In this document: in pieces, positions 1 to 8,252 of the stretch
How positions within the stretch are numbered: the first letter of the stretch is position 1
Layout of the letters: each line of letters begins with the position of its first letter
DNA from: CAYWNK01 sp964459495
Lineage (GTDB): Bacteria > Planctomycetota > UBA1135 > GCA-002686595
Direction: 5' to 3'
DNA length: 64,000 bases
NCBI GenBank assembly: GCA_964459495.1
Contig: CAYWNK010000006.1
Span: 1-64,000 of the forward strand
Program-made: the position numbers and the translations under genes
Notes under the pieces: model-generated
Told to the model about the DNA's origin: nothing
Database searches by the model: none
Seen by the model: the letters and a program-made list of their open reading frames with translations, nothing else

Positions 1-27
1 CCTATCGCCCGGGGCGCTCCCAGCCCC

Positions 28-2469
28 ATGACCCACAGCGCTCCCCAGTCCCCGTCGCCCGTCAAGTCCCAACGCAGCTGGCTCGCCTGGGCCAGCCTGC
101 TCATCGTTTCGGTGCTCGCCTGCGCGGCCGTGACCGCTTCGGTCGTACTGCGGGCCCACGCCGATCAGCGCCATGAGGTGATGGAGAAGCTGGGCAAGCT
201 GGAGACGCTCTCCACGGCCCAGTCCAGCAAGGTTTGGCAGGCTCTGACGTTGCTGCTGTCAGAGGAGAAGATGTCGTTTGTGCGCTTGCGCGGGAAGGAG
301 CAGGTCGCCCGCGGCGAGATCTACGCGCTGGTCGAAGAGCTAAAGGAACTCGAGCCCCAGGGCGACGAGCTGAACCTGAGGCTTGGCTTTGAGCCGGACA
401 CCGAGCGGCTCGCCGCGGTCGAGAACGCAGTCCACGGTTTCCTCAGCGGCGTGCAGGGAGCCTTCGGGCAGATGACGCTGTCGGTGGATCGGATCCGTCA
501 GCGGCTGAACTTTTGGGACATGAACTACGGCACCCTGGAGGAGAGCTTGGCGCTGCTGAAGGAGCGTGACGCCGAGATCGCCGAGGCGTCGGCCAACATG
601 GCGAACAAGGTGACCGCGATCGCAGCTCTGGTGACCTTGCTCGCCTCGGCGCTGCTGGTGCTGAGGCTCAGCCAGGTGCGTGCACGACGGCAGCGCGAGC
701 TGCAGGCCGAGCGACTAGCCACCCTCGCGGCGAGCGAGGCACGGCTCGCAGCCTTGGTGGAACATTCCAGCGACCTGATCCTGGTGCTGGAGCCGGACGG
801 CCAGCTGCGCTACGCCACACCCTCGGCTCGCGTGCTGGGTGAGGCGGTGCGTGCAGGTGCAGCTTCGAACGAAGAGCTGGAGTCGGCTGCGGTGCAGGCC
901 AGTGGAGCCTTGAGCGCGATCGAAGCCGCCATCCAGGCAGGCGCCTGGGGAGAAGCGGAAGCGTCCGTCGATCAGGCTCTCTGCGGGATTGATCAGGTCA
1001 TGGGCGTCGACGCGGCGGAGCTCGTGGCGGCTGGCAACACCGAGCTGGCGATCCATTCGGCGGACGGGGAGCGCCACGTCTTTGACGTGCACGCCAGCGA
1101 TCTGACCGAGCACGAGAACGTCGGTGGGATCATCCTCAACGCGCGCAACATCACCGAGCGCAAGCAGCTCGAGGAGCAGCTGCGTCACCAGGCGATGCAC
1201 GATCCGCTCACCAATTTGCCCAACCGGCGGGAGTTCAAGCGGCGCTACGACGAGACGGGACGGGATGAGCGCTCGAGTGTCTCGGTGATCTTCGTCGACC
1301 TCGATGGCTTCAAGCTGGTGAACGACTCGTTCGGTCACAAGTCGGGCGACGAGCTGCTGATCTCTACGGCCTGCCGCATTGGGAGCTGCCTGGCGGACGG
1401 GGACCTGTTGGCTCGACAGGGCGGCGATGAGTTCCTTGCCCTGGTGCACGGCGATGCCAAAGACGTCGCGAATCGCATTCAGGCCGCGCTCGCTCCGCCT
1501 TTCGTCGTCCAAGAGAAGGAGGTGTTCGTGTCTGCCTCGATGGGCGTTGTGGTCGAGTGCGGGGAGTTCGACTCGGACCAGGCCGTACAGCGCGCCGACA
1601 TCGCGATGTACAAGGCCAAGCAGGCGGGCAAGGCCCAGGCCATCACGTTTGCCGAAGACATGATGGGCGACGCCCCCGAGCGCATCGCCCTGGAGACCGA
1701 CTTCCGCCGCGCTCTCGAGCGCGATGAGTTCACGGTCGTCTATCAGCCCAAGGTCGGACTGCAGAGCGGCGTGACCGAGAGTCTCGAGGCTCTCGTGCGC
1801 TGGATTCACCCGACCCGGGGCTTCGTGGGTCCCGACCTCTTCATCCCGTTTGCGGAGGAGTCGGGTCTGGTGACCGAGCTCGGACGGATCGTGCTGGAGA
1901 AAGCCTGTATGGACGCGGTGCGCTGGACGGAGCACGGGGTGGTCGTCGCGGTCAACCTCTCGCCGGTTCAGTTCCGCAACCCCAACCTGGTGAGCGAGGT
2001 TCGGCGTGCGATCGAGATGAGCGGCATCGATCCTGCTTACCTGGAACTTGAAATCACCGAGTCCGCGGTGCTGGGCGATGTCACCAAAACGGTGGAGGTT
2101 CTTGCCGAGATGAAGAAGCTGGGCGTGCGGCTGGCGATCGACGATTTCGGAACCGGCTACTCCAATCTCTCACACCTGCGCAACTTCAACGTGGATGTGC
2201 TGAAGATCGACCAGTGCTTTGTGCGCGGCGGTGGTCTGCCCGAGCACATGGAGCATCTGAGCGACGGCGCGATCGTCGAGGCGGTCATCGGGATGGCCAA
2301 GGCCTTCGACCTGCATGTGGTTGCCGAGGGCGTGGAGTCGGAGTCCCACGCGAGCGAGCTGCGCAGCCTGGGTGCGGACCTGGGCCAGGGCTACTACTTC
2401 TCGAAGCCCGTGTCGGGTGAGGGCATCGACGAGTTCTTGGCGGCTGAACGCGGCCGGCAGACGACCTAG
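28..2469 (+). CDS. Membrane-bound PAS-GGDEF-EAL c-di-GMP turnover protein
   Basis: An 813-residue inner-membrane signalling protein predicted to make and degrade c-di-GMP. A membrane segment at about 19-41, a periplasmic sensor region and a second membrane segment at about 193-214 precede a PAS-like region (about 235-385) ending in the usual NITERKQLEEQL linker. The diguanylate cyclase domain has an intact GGDEF at 465-469. The inhibitory RxxD site reads AxxD (456-459), so product feedback may be lost. The phosphodiesterase domain has EAL at 587-589, the DDFGTGYS motif, a LKID lysine motif and GQGYYFSKP, so both domains look active. The ATG at 28 is close to the window edge and anything upstream is unseen. 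It converges with the next gene across a strong hairpin. The sensed signal cannot be told from sequence. Confidence 0.95.
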   Translation: MTHSAPQSPSPVKSQRSWLAWASLLIVSVLACAAVTASVVLRAHADQRHEVMEKLGKLETLSTAQSSKVWQALTLLLSEEKMSFVRLRGKEQVARGEIYALVEELKELEPQGDELNLRLGFEPDTERLAAVENAVHGFLSGVQGAFGQMTLSVDRIRQRLNFWDMNYGTLEESLALLKERDAEIAEASANMANKVTAIAALVTLLASALLVLRLSQVRARRQRELQAERLATLAASEARLAALVEHSSDLILVLEPDGQLRYATPSARVLGEAVRAGAASNEELESAAVQASGALSAIEAAIQAGAWGEAEASVDQALCGIDQVMGVDAAELVAAGNTELAIHSADGERHVFDVHASDLTEHENVGGIILNARNITERKQLEEQLRHQAMHDPLTNLPNRREFKRRYDETGRDERSSVSVIFVDLDGFKLVNDSFGHKSGDELLISTACRIGSCLADGDLLARQGGDEFLALVHGDAKDVANRIQAALAPPFVVQEKEVFVSASMGVVVECGEFDSDQAVQRADIAMYKAKQAGKAQAITFAEDMMGDAPERIALETDFRRALERDEFTVVYQPKVGLQSGVTESLEALVRWIHPTRGFVGPDLFIPFAEESGLVTELGRIVLEKACMDAVRWTEHGVVVAVNLSPVQFRNPNLVSEVRRAIEMSGIDPAYLELEITESAVLGDVTKTVEVLAEMKKLGVRLAIDDFGTGYSNLSHLRNFNVDVLKIDQCFVRGGGLPEHMEHLSDGAIVEAVIGMAKAFDLHVVAEGVESESHASELRSLGADLGQGYYFSKPVSGEGIDEFLAAERGRQTT

Positions 2470-2480
2470 GCGCAACCCAT

Positions 2481-2534
2481 CAACGCAAGGCACCCCGGAG
2501 CGGCCATGTTGGCGGCTCCGGGGTGCTTGCGTTG
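2481..2534. terminator. Bidirectional hairpin terminator
   Basis: A stem of about 20 bp with one bulged G pairs 2481-2501 with 2515-2534 (core CACCCCGGAGC / GCTCCGGGGTG). It lies between the convergent GGDEF-EAL gene and the leftward gene at 2554. There is no long T-run, so termination is inferred from position and stem strength. Confidence 0.7.
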
Positions 2535-2553
2535 GGTCAGTCTAGGCTAGCGC

Positions 2554-3222
2554 CTACTTGTCGTCCCCTTCCTTATCCTCGCCGGGCTTGGGCTTGGCGG
2601 GGCGACCGAAGATGTCTCGCTCGATGCCGAAGTCGCTCTCAGCAGGCCGTCCGTAGAAGGAGGCGGCAGTGTTGTTGATGCCGGGGAGTCGCTCGAACGT
2701 CATCCGGCTGTTGTTGCCCCAGATCAGCTCCAGCCGGGAGTTGCTGGGCATGACAGCCTCGAACTCGCGGGGCAGCCCGGGGTCTTCCCATTCGAGCGTG
2801 CCTTGCTCGCGATCCAGGAAGGATCCCACCAGGGACTCGGAGCGAACCTTGCCGGTCTTGTCGGCGGCGAAGCGCGCGATGAAGGTCTGGAAGGCGTCCG
2901 GAATCTCCTGGAGGCGGGTCTCCCAGAAGGCCTGAACCTCGAAGGCCAGGAAGCCGTCGGTCACGAGCAGATAGCCCAGAAGGTCGCGGCCGGCGGTTGG
3001 CCACTCCCGGTTATCGAGGTCGGTGAGCAGCCAGCAGCCGCGCATGCGCACGGCTAGATCGTCGGTGGCCTTCTGCAGGGGCCGGCCATAGAGATCGACC
3101 TGAGCACCGGGGACCTCGTCCTGGCCCCCGTCCTGGGGCGTGGACGCGGCCACGTACAGGGAGGAGCCCAGGGGCACGAGGGCGGTCAGGGCGAGGGATG
3201 CACGCAGCAGTGTGAGCTTCAT
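2554..3222 (-). CDS. Secreted hypothetical protein
   Basis: A 222-residue protein whose family I do not recognise. The start chosen (ATG at 3222) puts a classic signal peptide first (MKLTLLRASLALTALVPLGS); the frame stays open upstream, but that extension looks non-coding. The mature part is acidic with a hydrophobic middle (LLGYLLVTDGFLAFEVQAFW) and ends in a charged PKPGEDKEGDDK tail. The phrases YGRPL, FYGRPAESDFG and IFGRPAKP are variants of one G-R-P motif recurring at the two ends of the mature chain. It is monocistronic, between a hairpin on its 3' side and a long non-coding region on its 5' side. Exported localisation is likely; function is unknown. Confidence 0.7.
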   Translation of the reverse strand: MKLTLLRASLALTALVPLGSSLYVAASTPQDGGQDEVPGAQVDLYGRPLQKATDDLAVRMRGCWLLTDLDNREWPTAGRDLLGYLLVTDGFLAFEVQAFWETRLQEIPDAFQTFIARFAADKTGKVRSESLVGSFLDREQGTLEWEDPGLPREFEAVMPSNSRLELIWGNNSRMTFERLPGINNTAASFYGRPAESDFGIERDIFGRPAKPKPGEDKEGDDK

Positions 3223-3873
3223 GGCTAGCAAGGGAGAGGGGTTAGGCACATTAGACACCGATGATGGGGATTCGGGGTCGCGCCAAGCGCGGTGGTCTCT
3301 TCGTGGTAGGCCCACGTCCCAAAGCAGACCCCCCCTCGGCCGGATCCCAGGATGGGGCCGCCCGGGCCCTCATATCGGGCCGGTGCCCAACGGGGCGATG
3401 GTGTGTCCAAAGAGGGGGGCGGGTGGGCGTCGGCTCGCCAGCCCTTCTGGCCGGCGGTTACCACTCTGTTGGTGATGTGTTGGCCGGGGGCTTGGGTTGG
3501 CTGTCGTACCGCTGGGCCCAGGTGCCCCCGGGGAGGGGCACCACCAGGGGCACGGCAAATACGAATCCCTGGGGACGGCGCTCGTCGGGGTGCTGACCGA
3601 TCAAGTCCCCGACACATATCTATGGCCGAGGGTGAGATGGCGGGCTCTGGACGTGGAGGGGGTCTCGGCGCCCAGCCTGTTGCGATTGGCCCCTGGGGCC
3701 TGGCTTCGGGCGGACGTCGAGATCCGCGTGGTTAGGGCCTGAGTGCGCGTAAAGGACACGAAATCGCCCACGAAGCTAGTCGAATGGTCACACGGGGAGA
3801 GCAAGAGGTCGTAGAGGTCCCGGTCCACGTGAATCCTGCGGGATCGTGCCTGCTAGAATCCTCGCCAACTCCC
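3223..3873. other. 650-bp intergenic region, mostly unexplained
   Basis: The longest non-coding stretch in the window lies between two divergent genes. It is rich in G/C runs and contains several possible hairpins, the clearest being GGTGCCCC/GGGGCACC at 3521-3542. I looked on both strands for tRNA T-arms and for RNase P, SRP and tmRNA core motifs and found none. Open frames here have no convincing start, codon bias or domain. Only the extended -10 element near its right end is assignable. It could hold an unrecognised structured RNA or be a long leader. Confidence 0.5.
3851..3859 (+). promoter_or_regulatory. Extended -10 promoter element TGCTAGAAT
   Basis: TGC plus TAGAAT forms an extended -10 (TGnTATAAT-like) 14 nt before the dsbD start codon. 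No good -35 is visible, as is common for extended -10 promoters. The same nonamer pattern precedes several other genes in this window (6498, 62212 minus strand, 62253). Confidence 0.5.
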
Positions 3874-6318
3874 ATGCGCAATCGACTCCTCATTCTTGTT
3901 CTCGCTCTTGCGGGATTGGTACCCCAGGCTCTGGCTCAGAACCGGGCAGGGGCAACGCTCTACACGCGCGTCGACGGATCCGAAATCCGAGCGGTCGTCG
4001 AATTCCAGATCGACAAGGGCTGGAAGCTCTACCACACCGATCTTGGCGATGAGAACGCGGTGGCGACGCCATTGACCTACACCTTCGGGGGGGTCGATGC
4101 GCAGTGGTCCGAGCTGCGCCTGATCGAACCCGAGACCGACTTCATCGACGATCCCTACCTGGGTACGTACACGGTCGACTACCACAAGGGTAAGGCGATC
4201 GGCTATGCCGTAGGCGCGTTGGCGGAGGGAGCAGACGGCGCGGGGCTGACCCTTGCGCTTGCTGGCCAGACCTGCGACCCGTCGGTCTGCGTTCCGTACG
4301 GAGAGACCGTGGAGTCGAAGGGGGCGGGTGCCGACGACCTTTTCGCGGCCTTCCCCACCGACTTGGCAGCGGCGGGCAACGCCGCCCCTGCGGAGGGTGA
4401 AGCGGCTGTCGATCAGGGCTTCGACTGGGAACCGACGTTTCCGAAGAACAGCAAGGCGGAAGCGCGGCTGCGGTTCGTCACCGATGGCAGCCAGGTGCAC
4501 GCGGTGGTCGAGGTTGTGGTGCAGGATGGCTGGCACCTGTATGACGGCCCGACCAAGGCCGAGATGGGCCCCAACGAACCGATCGGGGACCCGACGGTCC
4601 TGGAGTTTCTCGAGACCGGACCCGTGGAGTGGAGCGAGCCGATCTACCCCGAGAGCCACGGCTATCCGGGCCTGGACAAGGACGTCAATGACATCGAGGT
4701 CCAGGTGCTCGAAGGGAGCATGGTCTTCACCATCCCTGGACTGCTCGACGACGGCGCCGACCCCGAGGACTTGCTGGACGTCGAGCTGCAGATCGTGGGC
4801 CAGACCTGCAATGAGGGATCGTGCCTGGGATGGAGCCAGGAGCTGGCTTTCCTGGGGGACGGTATCCCGACCGTGGACACGATGCCGGCGCTGCTGGCCC
4901 AGGACGCCGGCGGGGTCATGGAAGCTGGCGAAGGGGGCGGTACCCAGGGAGCTGCGGCCAGTGCTGGAGAGAACGGGGGCTCCCCACAGGAGGAAGGCGA
5001 GGAGGAAGAGGAGGAGAGCGGCATGCTCAAGTTCCTCCTGCAGGCAGTCATGTGGGGCTTCATCACCCTGCTCATGCCCTGCACCTACCCGATGATTCCG
5101 ATCACCATCAGCTTCTTCACGAAGCAGGCGGATCAGCGCGGAGGCAACGTGCTGCCGCTCTCGCTCGCCTACGGGGCTGGGATCGTGGGGATGTTCGTCG
5201 CAATTGGTGTTGTGGTCGGCCCTCCGATTCAGACCTTCGCAAACCACCCGTTGTTCAACCTGTTGATCGCGGGCATGTTCGTATTCTTCGCGCTGGTCCT
5301 CTTCGGTTGGGTGAACCTGCAGCCGCCGGCGTTCTTGAACAACGCTGCCGGGAAGGCCTCCAGCACGGGCGGCCTGCTGGGCGTCTTCCTGATGGGCCTG
5401 ACCCTGGTGATCACCTCTTTCACCTGCACAGCGCCGTTCGTTGGCACGCTGCTGGCCTCTGGCGCGAACCAGGGAGTGGGGCGTACTGCCATTGGCATGG
5501 GGCTTTTCGGGCTCACGATGGCGACGCCGTTTGTGCTGCTGTCCCTGTTCCCAGGCCGCATGAAGAAGATGCCGACCGCGGGGGCTTGGATGAACACGCT
5601 CAAGGTGTTCCTCGGCTTCGTTGAGCTGGCGGCCAGTCTCAAGTTCCTGTCGACGGCCGACCTAGGCTGGGGTTGGGGCTTCTTGAGCAAGGAGGTCTTC
5701 CTGCTCGCCTGGGGTTCGATCTTCCTGGTGGCTGCGGCGTTCCTGTTTGGCTGGATCAATCTCAAGGGGGAAGAAGACGGAGTGATCAGTCCCGGCCGGA
5801 TGGTCGGAGCTACAGCGACCTTCGTCTTTGGCACCTACAGCCTGTTCCTGATCGGTGGCTACGAGATGGACCCGTTGATGACGGCCTTTGCGCCGCCCTA
5901 CTCCACGGCGCCGGAACGCGCCGCAGGGCCGAGCGCTGGCAAGCCGAGCAATATCGTCAAGGACAACTACGAGGAGGCGGTCTCCAAGGCCAAGGCCGAG
6001 CAAAAGGCGCTGCTGGTGAATTTCACCGGCTTCAACTGAAGCAACTGCCGATTGATGGAAGGCAAGACCTTCTCCTCCCCGGCGGTCGCCGGGGAGCTCA
6101 ACTCCAACTTCATCGAAGCCCGCCTGCACGCCGACATCGGCGACTACGCGAAACGCGCACAGGAGCTGCGCGACGAGTTCACCAACTCGGTGGCGCTGCC
6201 GATCTTCGTCGTGATCGACCCAGAGACAGGTGAGATCGGCGGCGAGATCGCTGGCTTTCAGCTGCCCAGCAAGTTTTCGGCCTTCCTCGAGGAGAGCCGC
6301 ACAAAGCTGGGCCTCTAA
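3874..6318 (+). CDS. dsbD: Selenocysteine-containing thiol:disulfide interchange protein, DsbD family
   Basis: An inner-membrane protein predicted to carry electrons from cytoplasmic thioredoxin to periplasmic partners. Read through an in-frame TGA at 6037-6039, the product is 814 residues. The start at 3874 gives a signal peptide (MRNRLLILVLALAGLVPQALA). Two periplasmic DsbD-alpha-like domains carry C134/C139 and C312/C317. The membrane domain has the usual cysteine pair C403 (MPCTYP) and C518 (FTCTAP). The C-terminal thioredoxin-like gamma domain reads LVNFTGFN-U722-SN-C725-RLMEGK, so TGA falls exactly on the first cysteine of CxxC. Homology resumes at once after the TGA and continues to 6318, including the cis-proline VALPIFVVID region. 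Ending at 6039 would remove the gamma active site. A frameshift does not explain this because the frame is unchanged. Alternative: ordinary truncation, unlikely. Confidence 0.88.
6058..6096 (+). promoter_or_regulatory. Candidate SECIS hairpins after the dsbD TGA
   Basis: Two stem-loops follow the TGA. A 5-bp GAAGG/CCTTC hairpin (6058-6072) starts 18 nt after it, but its loop CAAGA lacks the usual early G. A strong 9-bp hairpin CTCCCCGGC/GCCGGGGAG (6075-6096) has a GGTC loop like the core of the E. coli fdhF loop, but the loop begins 44 nt after the TGA, somewhat far for a bacterial SECIS. Which one acts, if either, cannot be decided without folding. Confidence 0.4.
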
Positions 6319-6360
6319 GCTTCTGCTCCAAGCGGCCGGCTGGGCCGCTCGTATGGGCTG

Positions 6361-6405
6361 CAAGGGCCGGGTGGTCGTCCTTCCGGGACCGGCACCCGGC
6401 CCTTG
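6361..6405 (+). terminator. Hairpin terminator after dsbD
   Basis: A 13-bp perfect stem CAAGGGCCGGGTG / CACCCGGCCCTTG (6361-6373 with 6393-6405) lies 40 bp after the dsbD stop. A smaller AGCGGCC/GGCCGCT hairpin (6331-6349) precedes it. Together they suggest dsbD ends its own transcription unit. Confidence 0.6.
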
Positions 6406-6497
6406 GCAGTGAATTGGGACTGGATCGCCCTCCAGCTGGGCGGGAGGGCCGTCGGCTGTTCGCCCATGCCGCCACGATCCCTAGGGGAGTTGCACGC

Positions 6498-6506
6498 TGC
6501 TAGACT
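6498..6506 (+). promoter_or_regulatory. Extended -10 promoter element TGCTAGACT
   Basis: The same extended -10 pattern as upstream of dsbD, 41 nt before the start of the TlpA-type selenoprotein gene. No clear -35 is visible. Confidence 0.5.
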
Positions 6507-6547
6507 TGGGGATCGCGCTGCCGCGCACTGTCCACCAGCGAGCCACA

Positions 6548-7522
6548 ATGAAACACCTGACCTACGGACTGCTGCTCAGCGCCTGCCTGGCGCTTCCGAG
6601 CGGCGCTGCAGCCGACACCGGAGACCGAGTACCCGATCTCGATATGGAGGTCGTGCACCCCGTCATCGACAGCTTCGATGACTTCCGCGGGCGCGCAATT
6701 CTGGTGGAGTTCTTTGCCCACTGGTGAACGCCTTGCCGGGGTGCAGTTCCGCACCTCAACAAACTCCAGAAGAAGTTCGGACCCAAGGGGCTTACCGTCC
6801 TTGGCGTCACCCCGAACAGCGAACCCCGAGGCCTCACCGAGGACTTCATCGAGCAGACCGGCGCGATCTATCCATACGCCTATCTACGGGGATCGGCCCT
6901 GAGGCAGGCGACGGGGCAGCGTGGCTTCCCCCACGCCGCGCTGATCGATCCCGGCGGCAAGATCGTCTGGACGGGGCACCCCAGCGGACTGACCGAGGGG
7001 CTTGTCACAAAGCACCTCGCGGGCGCTTCGAGGTTCATCACGTTTGGTTGGCCTGTTGCCTTTGAGCCGGTGGCCAAGGAGTTGTCGGAGCTGCGTTTCG
7101 GCCAGGCCCTCCAAAAGCTCGAGACGTTGGCCGCCGAGGAAGGTGCTGGGATTGTGCGGACCGACCTGATGGCGATGGTCTCCGATCGTGTGAAGGCGAT
7201 GGAGGAGGCCTACGACCGCGGCGACTATTGGACTGCCAATGACTTTGCTGAGCGCCTGAGAACCCAGCTCCACGGCCTACCCCAGGGGAAGCGTGTAGCG
7301 GGCATGCTGGCCAAGCTGAAAAAGAACAAGCAGGCCAAGCAGGTGATGAAGGCGCAGGTCGGGCTTCGCAAGCTGATGGATTCGAAGCTGAACACCCGCA
7401 AGAGTGTCGAGAAGGCGATGAAGAAGGCGAAGAGCATCCTGGCCGAGAACGACGGCAACATCGTGGGAGATGAGGCTGCTGCATTCCTTGCCAGGCTGCG
7501 CGAGCTTCTGCTGGTCCTTTAG
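6548..7522 (+). CDS. Selenocysteine-containing TlpA/ResA-type thioredoxin-fold protein
   Basis: Read through the in-frame TGA at 6725-6727, this is a 324-residue exported thiol oxidoreductase. It begins with a signal peptide (MKHLTYGLLLSACLALPSGAAA, start 6548). The thioredoxin domain (about 28-165) has the strand ILVEFFAHW followed by U60-TP-C63-R, the WCxPC active site with Sec in place of the first Cys. It continues in frame with PHLNKLQKKF, GLTVLGVTPN and the cis-proline region GFPHAALIDPGGKIVWTGHP, as in TlpA/AhpC-TSA proteins. The remaining 150 residues are a Lys/Glu-rich helical tail without recognised domain. A 6-bp stem-loop just after the TGA has bacterial SECIS geometry. Stopping at the TGA would leave 59 residues with no active site. 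Likely role: extracytoplasmic disulfide reduction, perhaps served by the DsbD-type protein upstream. Confidence 0.9.
6739..6756 (+). promoter_or_regulatory. SECIS-like stem-loop
   Basis: GGTGC/GCACC (plus one G-U pair) closes a six-base loop AGTTCC with G at loop position 2, and 17 nt separate the TGA from the loop. As I recall it, the E. coli fdhF element has stem GGUUGC/GCACC, loop AGGUCU and also 17 nt between UGA and loop. The match in spacing, stem and loop is close and supports Sec insertion at residue 60. Confidence 0.75.
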
Positions 7523-7572
7523 CCCGGGTTCGTGCTGTTGACCCGATCGGTCCAAAGCAGGATTGGAATTGG

Positions 7573-7610
7573 CACAGGCCGGCGCCGCCCGAGGGCGGCG
7601 CCGGCCTGTG
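7573..7610. terminator. Bidirectional hairpin terminator
   Basis: A 17-bp perfect stem CACAGGCCGGCGCCGCC / GGCGGCGCCGGCCTGTG with a CGAG tetraloop lies between the rightward selenoprotein gene (ends 7522) and the leftward slyD gene (ends 7657). Confidence 0.8.
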
Positions 7611-7656
7611 TCATCTCCGCGGGTATGCCGGGGAGACTTCCGGGTGGGCTTCTGGG

Positions 7657-8142
7657 CTAGTGCTGGTGTCCGCCCTCTCCGTGGGCGTGACCGTGGGTGA
7701 GCTCTTCTTCGGTGGCAGCCCGCACCTCGCGTACCTCCACAACGAAATGCAGGTCCAGGCCGGCCAGGGGGTGGTTGGCGTCCAGTGTGACTTCATCCCC
7801 TTCGATCCCGGTGACCTGCACGATCCCCACGCCGCCCTCGGGGTCCTGGACTTGGAGGCGAGCGCCGACGGGAATGTCCTCTTCGATGCCGAGTTCAGCG
7901 CGGGTCACCTTCGCCACGAGACGCTCGTCCCTTTCGCCATAGGCTTCTGCGGCAGCAACCTGCACATCGTGCTCTGAGCCAACAACGGCGCCATCGAGGG
8001 CCTTCTCCAGGCCGGGGACGATCTGGCTGTGTCCGTGGAGGTAAGCCAGTGGCTTCTGGCCCTCGGAGCTGTCGAGCACCTGGCCATCCGGGCCGGTGAG
8101 CTTGTAGTCGATCGACACGACCATGTCCTTAGCGGCTTGCAT
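7657..8142 (-). CDS. slyD: SlyD-type FKBP peptidyl-prolyl isomerase
   Basis: A 161-residue FKBP-like prolyl isomerase and chaperone. The sequence follows the SlyD layout: an N-terminal FKBP half (MVVSIDYKLTGPDGQVLDSS, PLAYLHGHSQIVPGLEKAL), an inserted chaperone flap (about 70-125), return to FKBP (TLDANHPLAGLDLHFVVEV) and a short His-rich tail (HGHAHGEGGHQH) that could bind Ni, Zn or Cu. There is no signal peptide, so it is cytoplasmic. The start ATG at 8142 is the first good one. It lies downstream of, and on the same strand as, the double-Sec HMA-like gene, but a terminator hairpin separates them. A role in metal handling fits the neighbourhood but is inference. Confidence 0.88.
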   Translation of the reverse strand: MQAAKDMVVSIDYKLTGPDGQVLDSSEGQKPLAYLHGHSQIVPGLEKALDGAVVGSEHDVQVAAAEAYGERDERLVAKVTRAELGIEEDIPVGARLQVQDPEGGVGIVQVTGIEGDEVTLDANHPLAGLDLHFVVEVREVRAATEEELTHGHAHGEGGHQH

Positions 8143-8189
8143 GGCCCTAGCTTAGGCCAGCTGGCGAGGCGCCGGGCCCCAAAAAGCGG

Positions 8190-8223
8190 ACGGCCGGCGC
8201 CTCCGTGGGGGGGCGCCGGCCGT
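8190..8223 (-). terminator. Intrinsic terminator after the HMA-like gene
   Basis: A 12-bp perfect stem ACGGCCGGCGCC / GGCGCCGGCCGT, followed on the minus strand by TCCGCTTTTT, forms a canonical Rho-independent terminator 30 bp past the stop codon of the leftward gene ending at 8253. Confidence 0.85.
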
Positions 8224-8252
8224 TGGGGCTGTCAGGCCTGGTCGAACCCGCA

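Noticed and set aside
715..1935. Minus-strand 406-codon open frame inside the GGDEF-EAL gene
   Set aside because: Antisense shadow; no motif, no ribosome site.
3853..5247. Minus-strand 464-codon open frame over dsbD
   Set aside because: Shadow of a real gene; His/Arg/Leu-rich with no recognisable fold.
6037..6039. TGA as an ordinary stop of a truncated dsbD
   Set aside because: The frame continues with the gamma-domain sequence SNCRLMEG and the cis-Pro region to 6318, and the same pattern occurs in two nearby genes. Random nonsense mutations at Cys positions in three genes are improbable.
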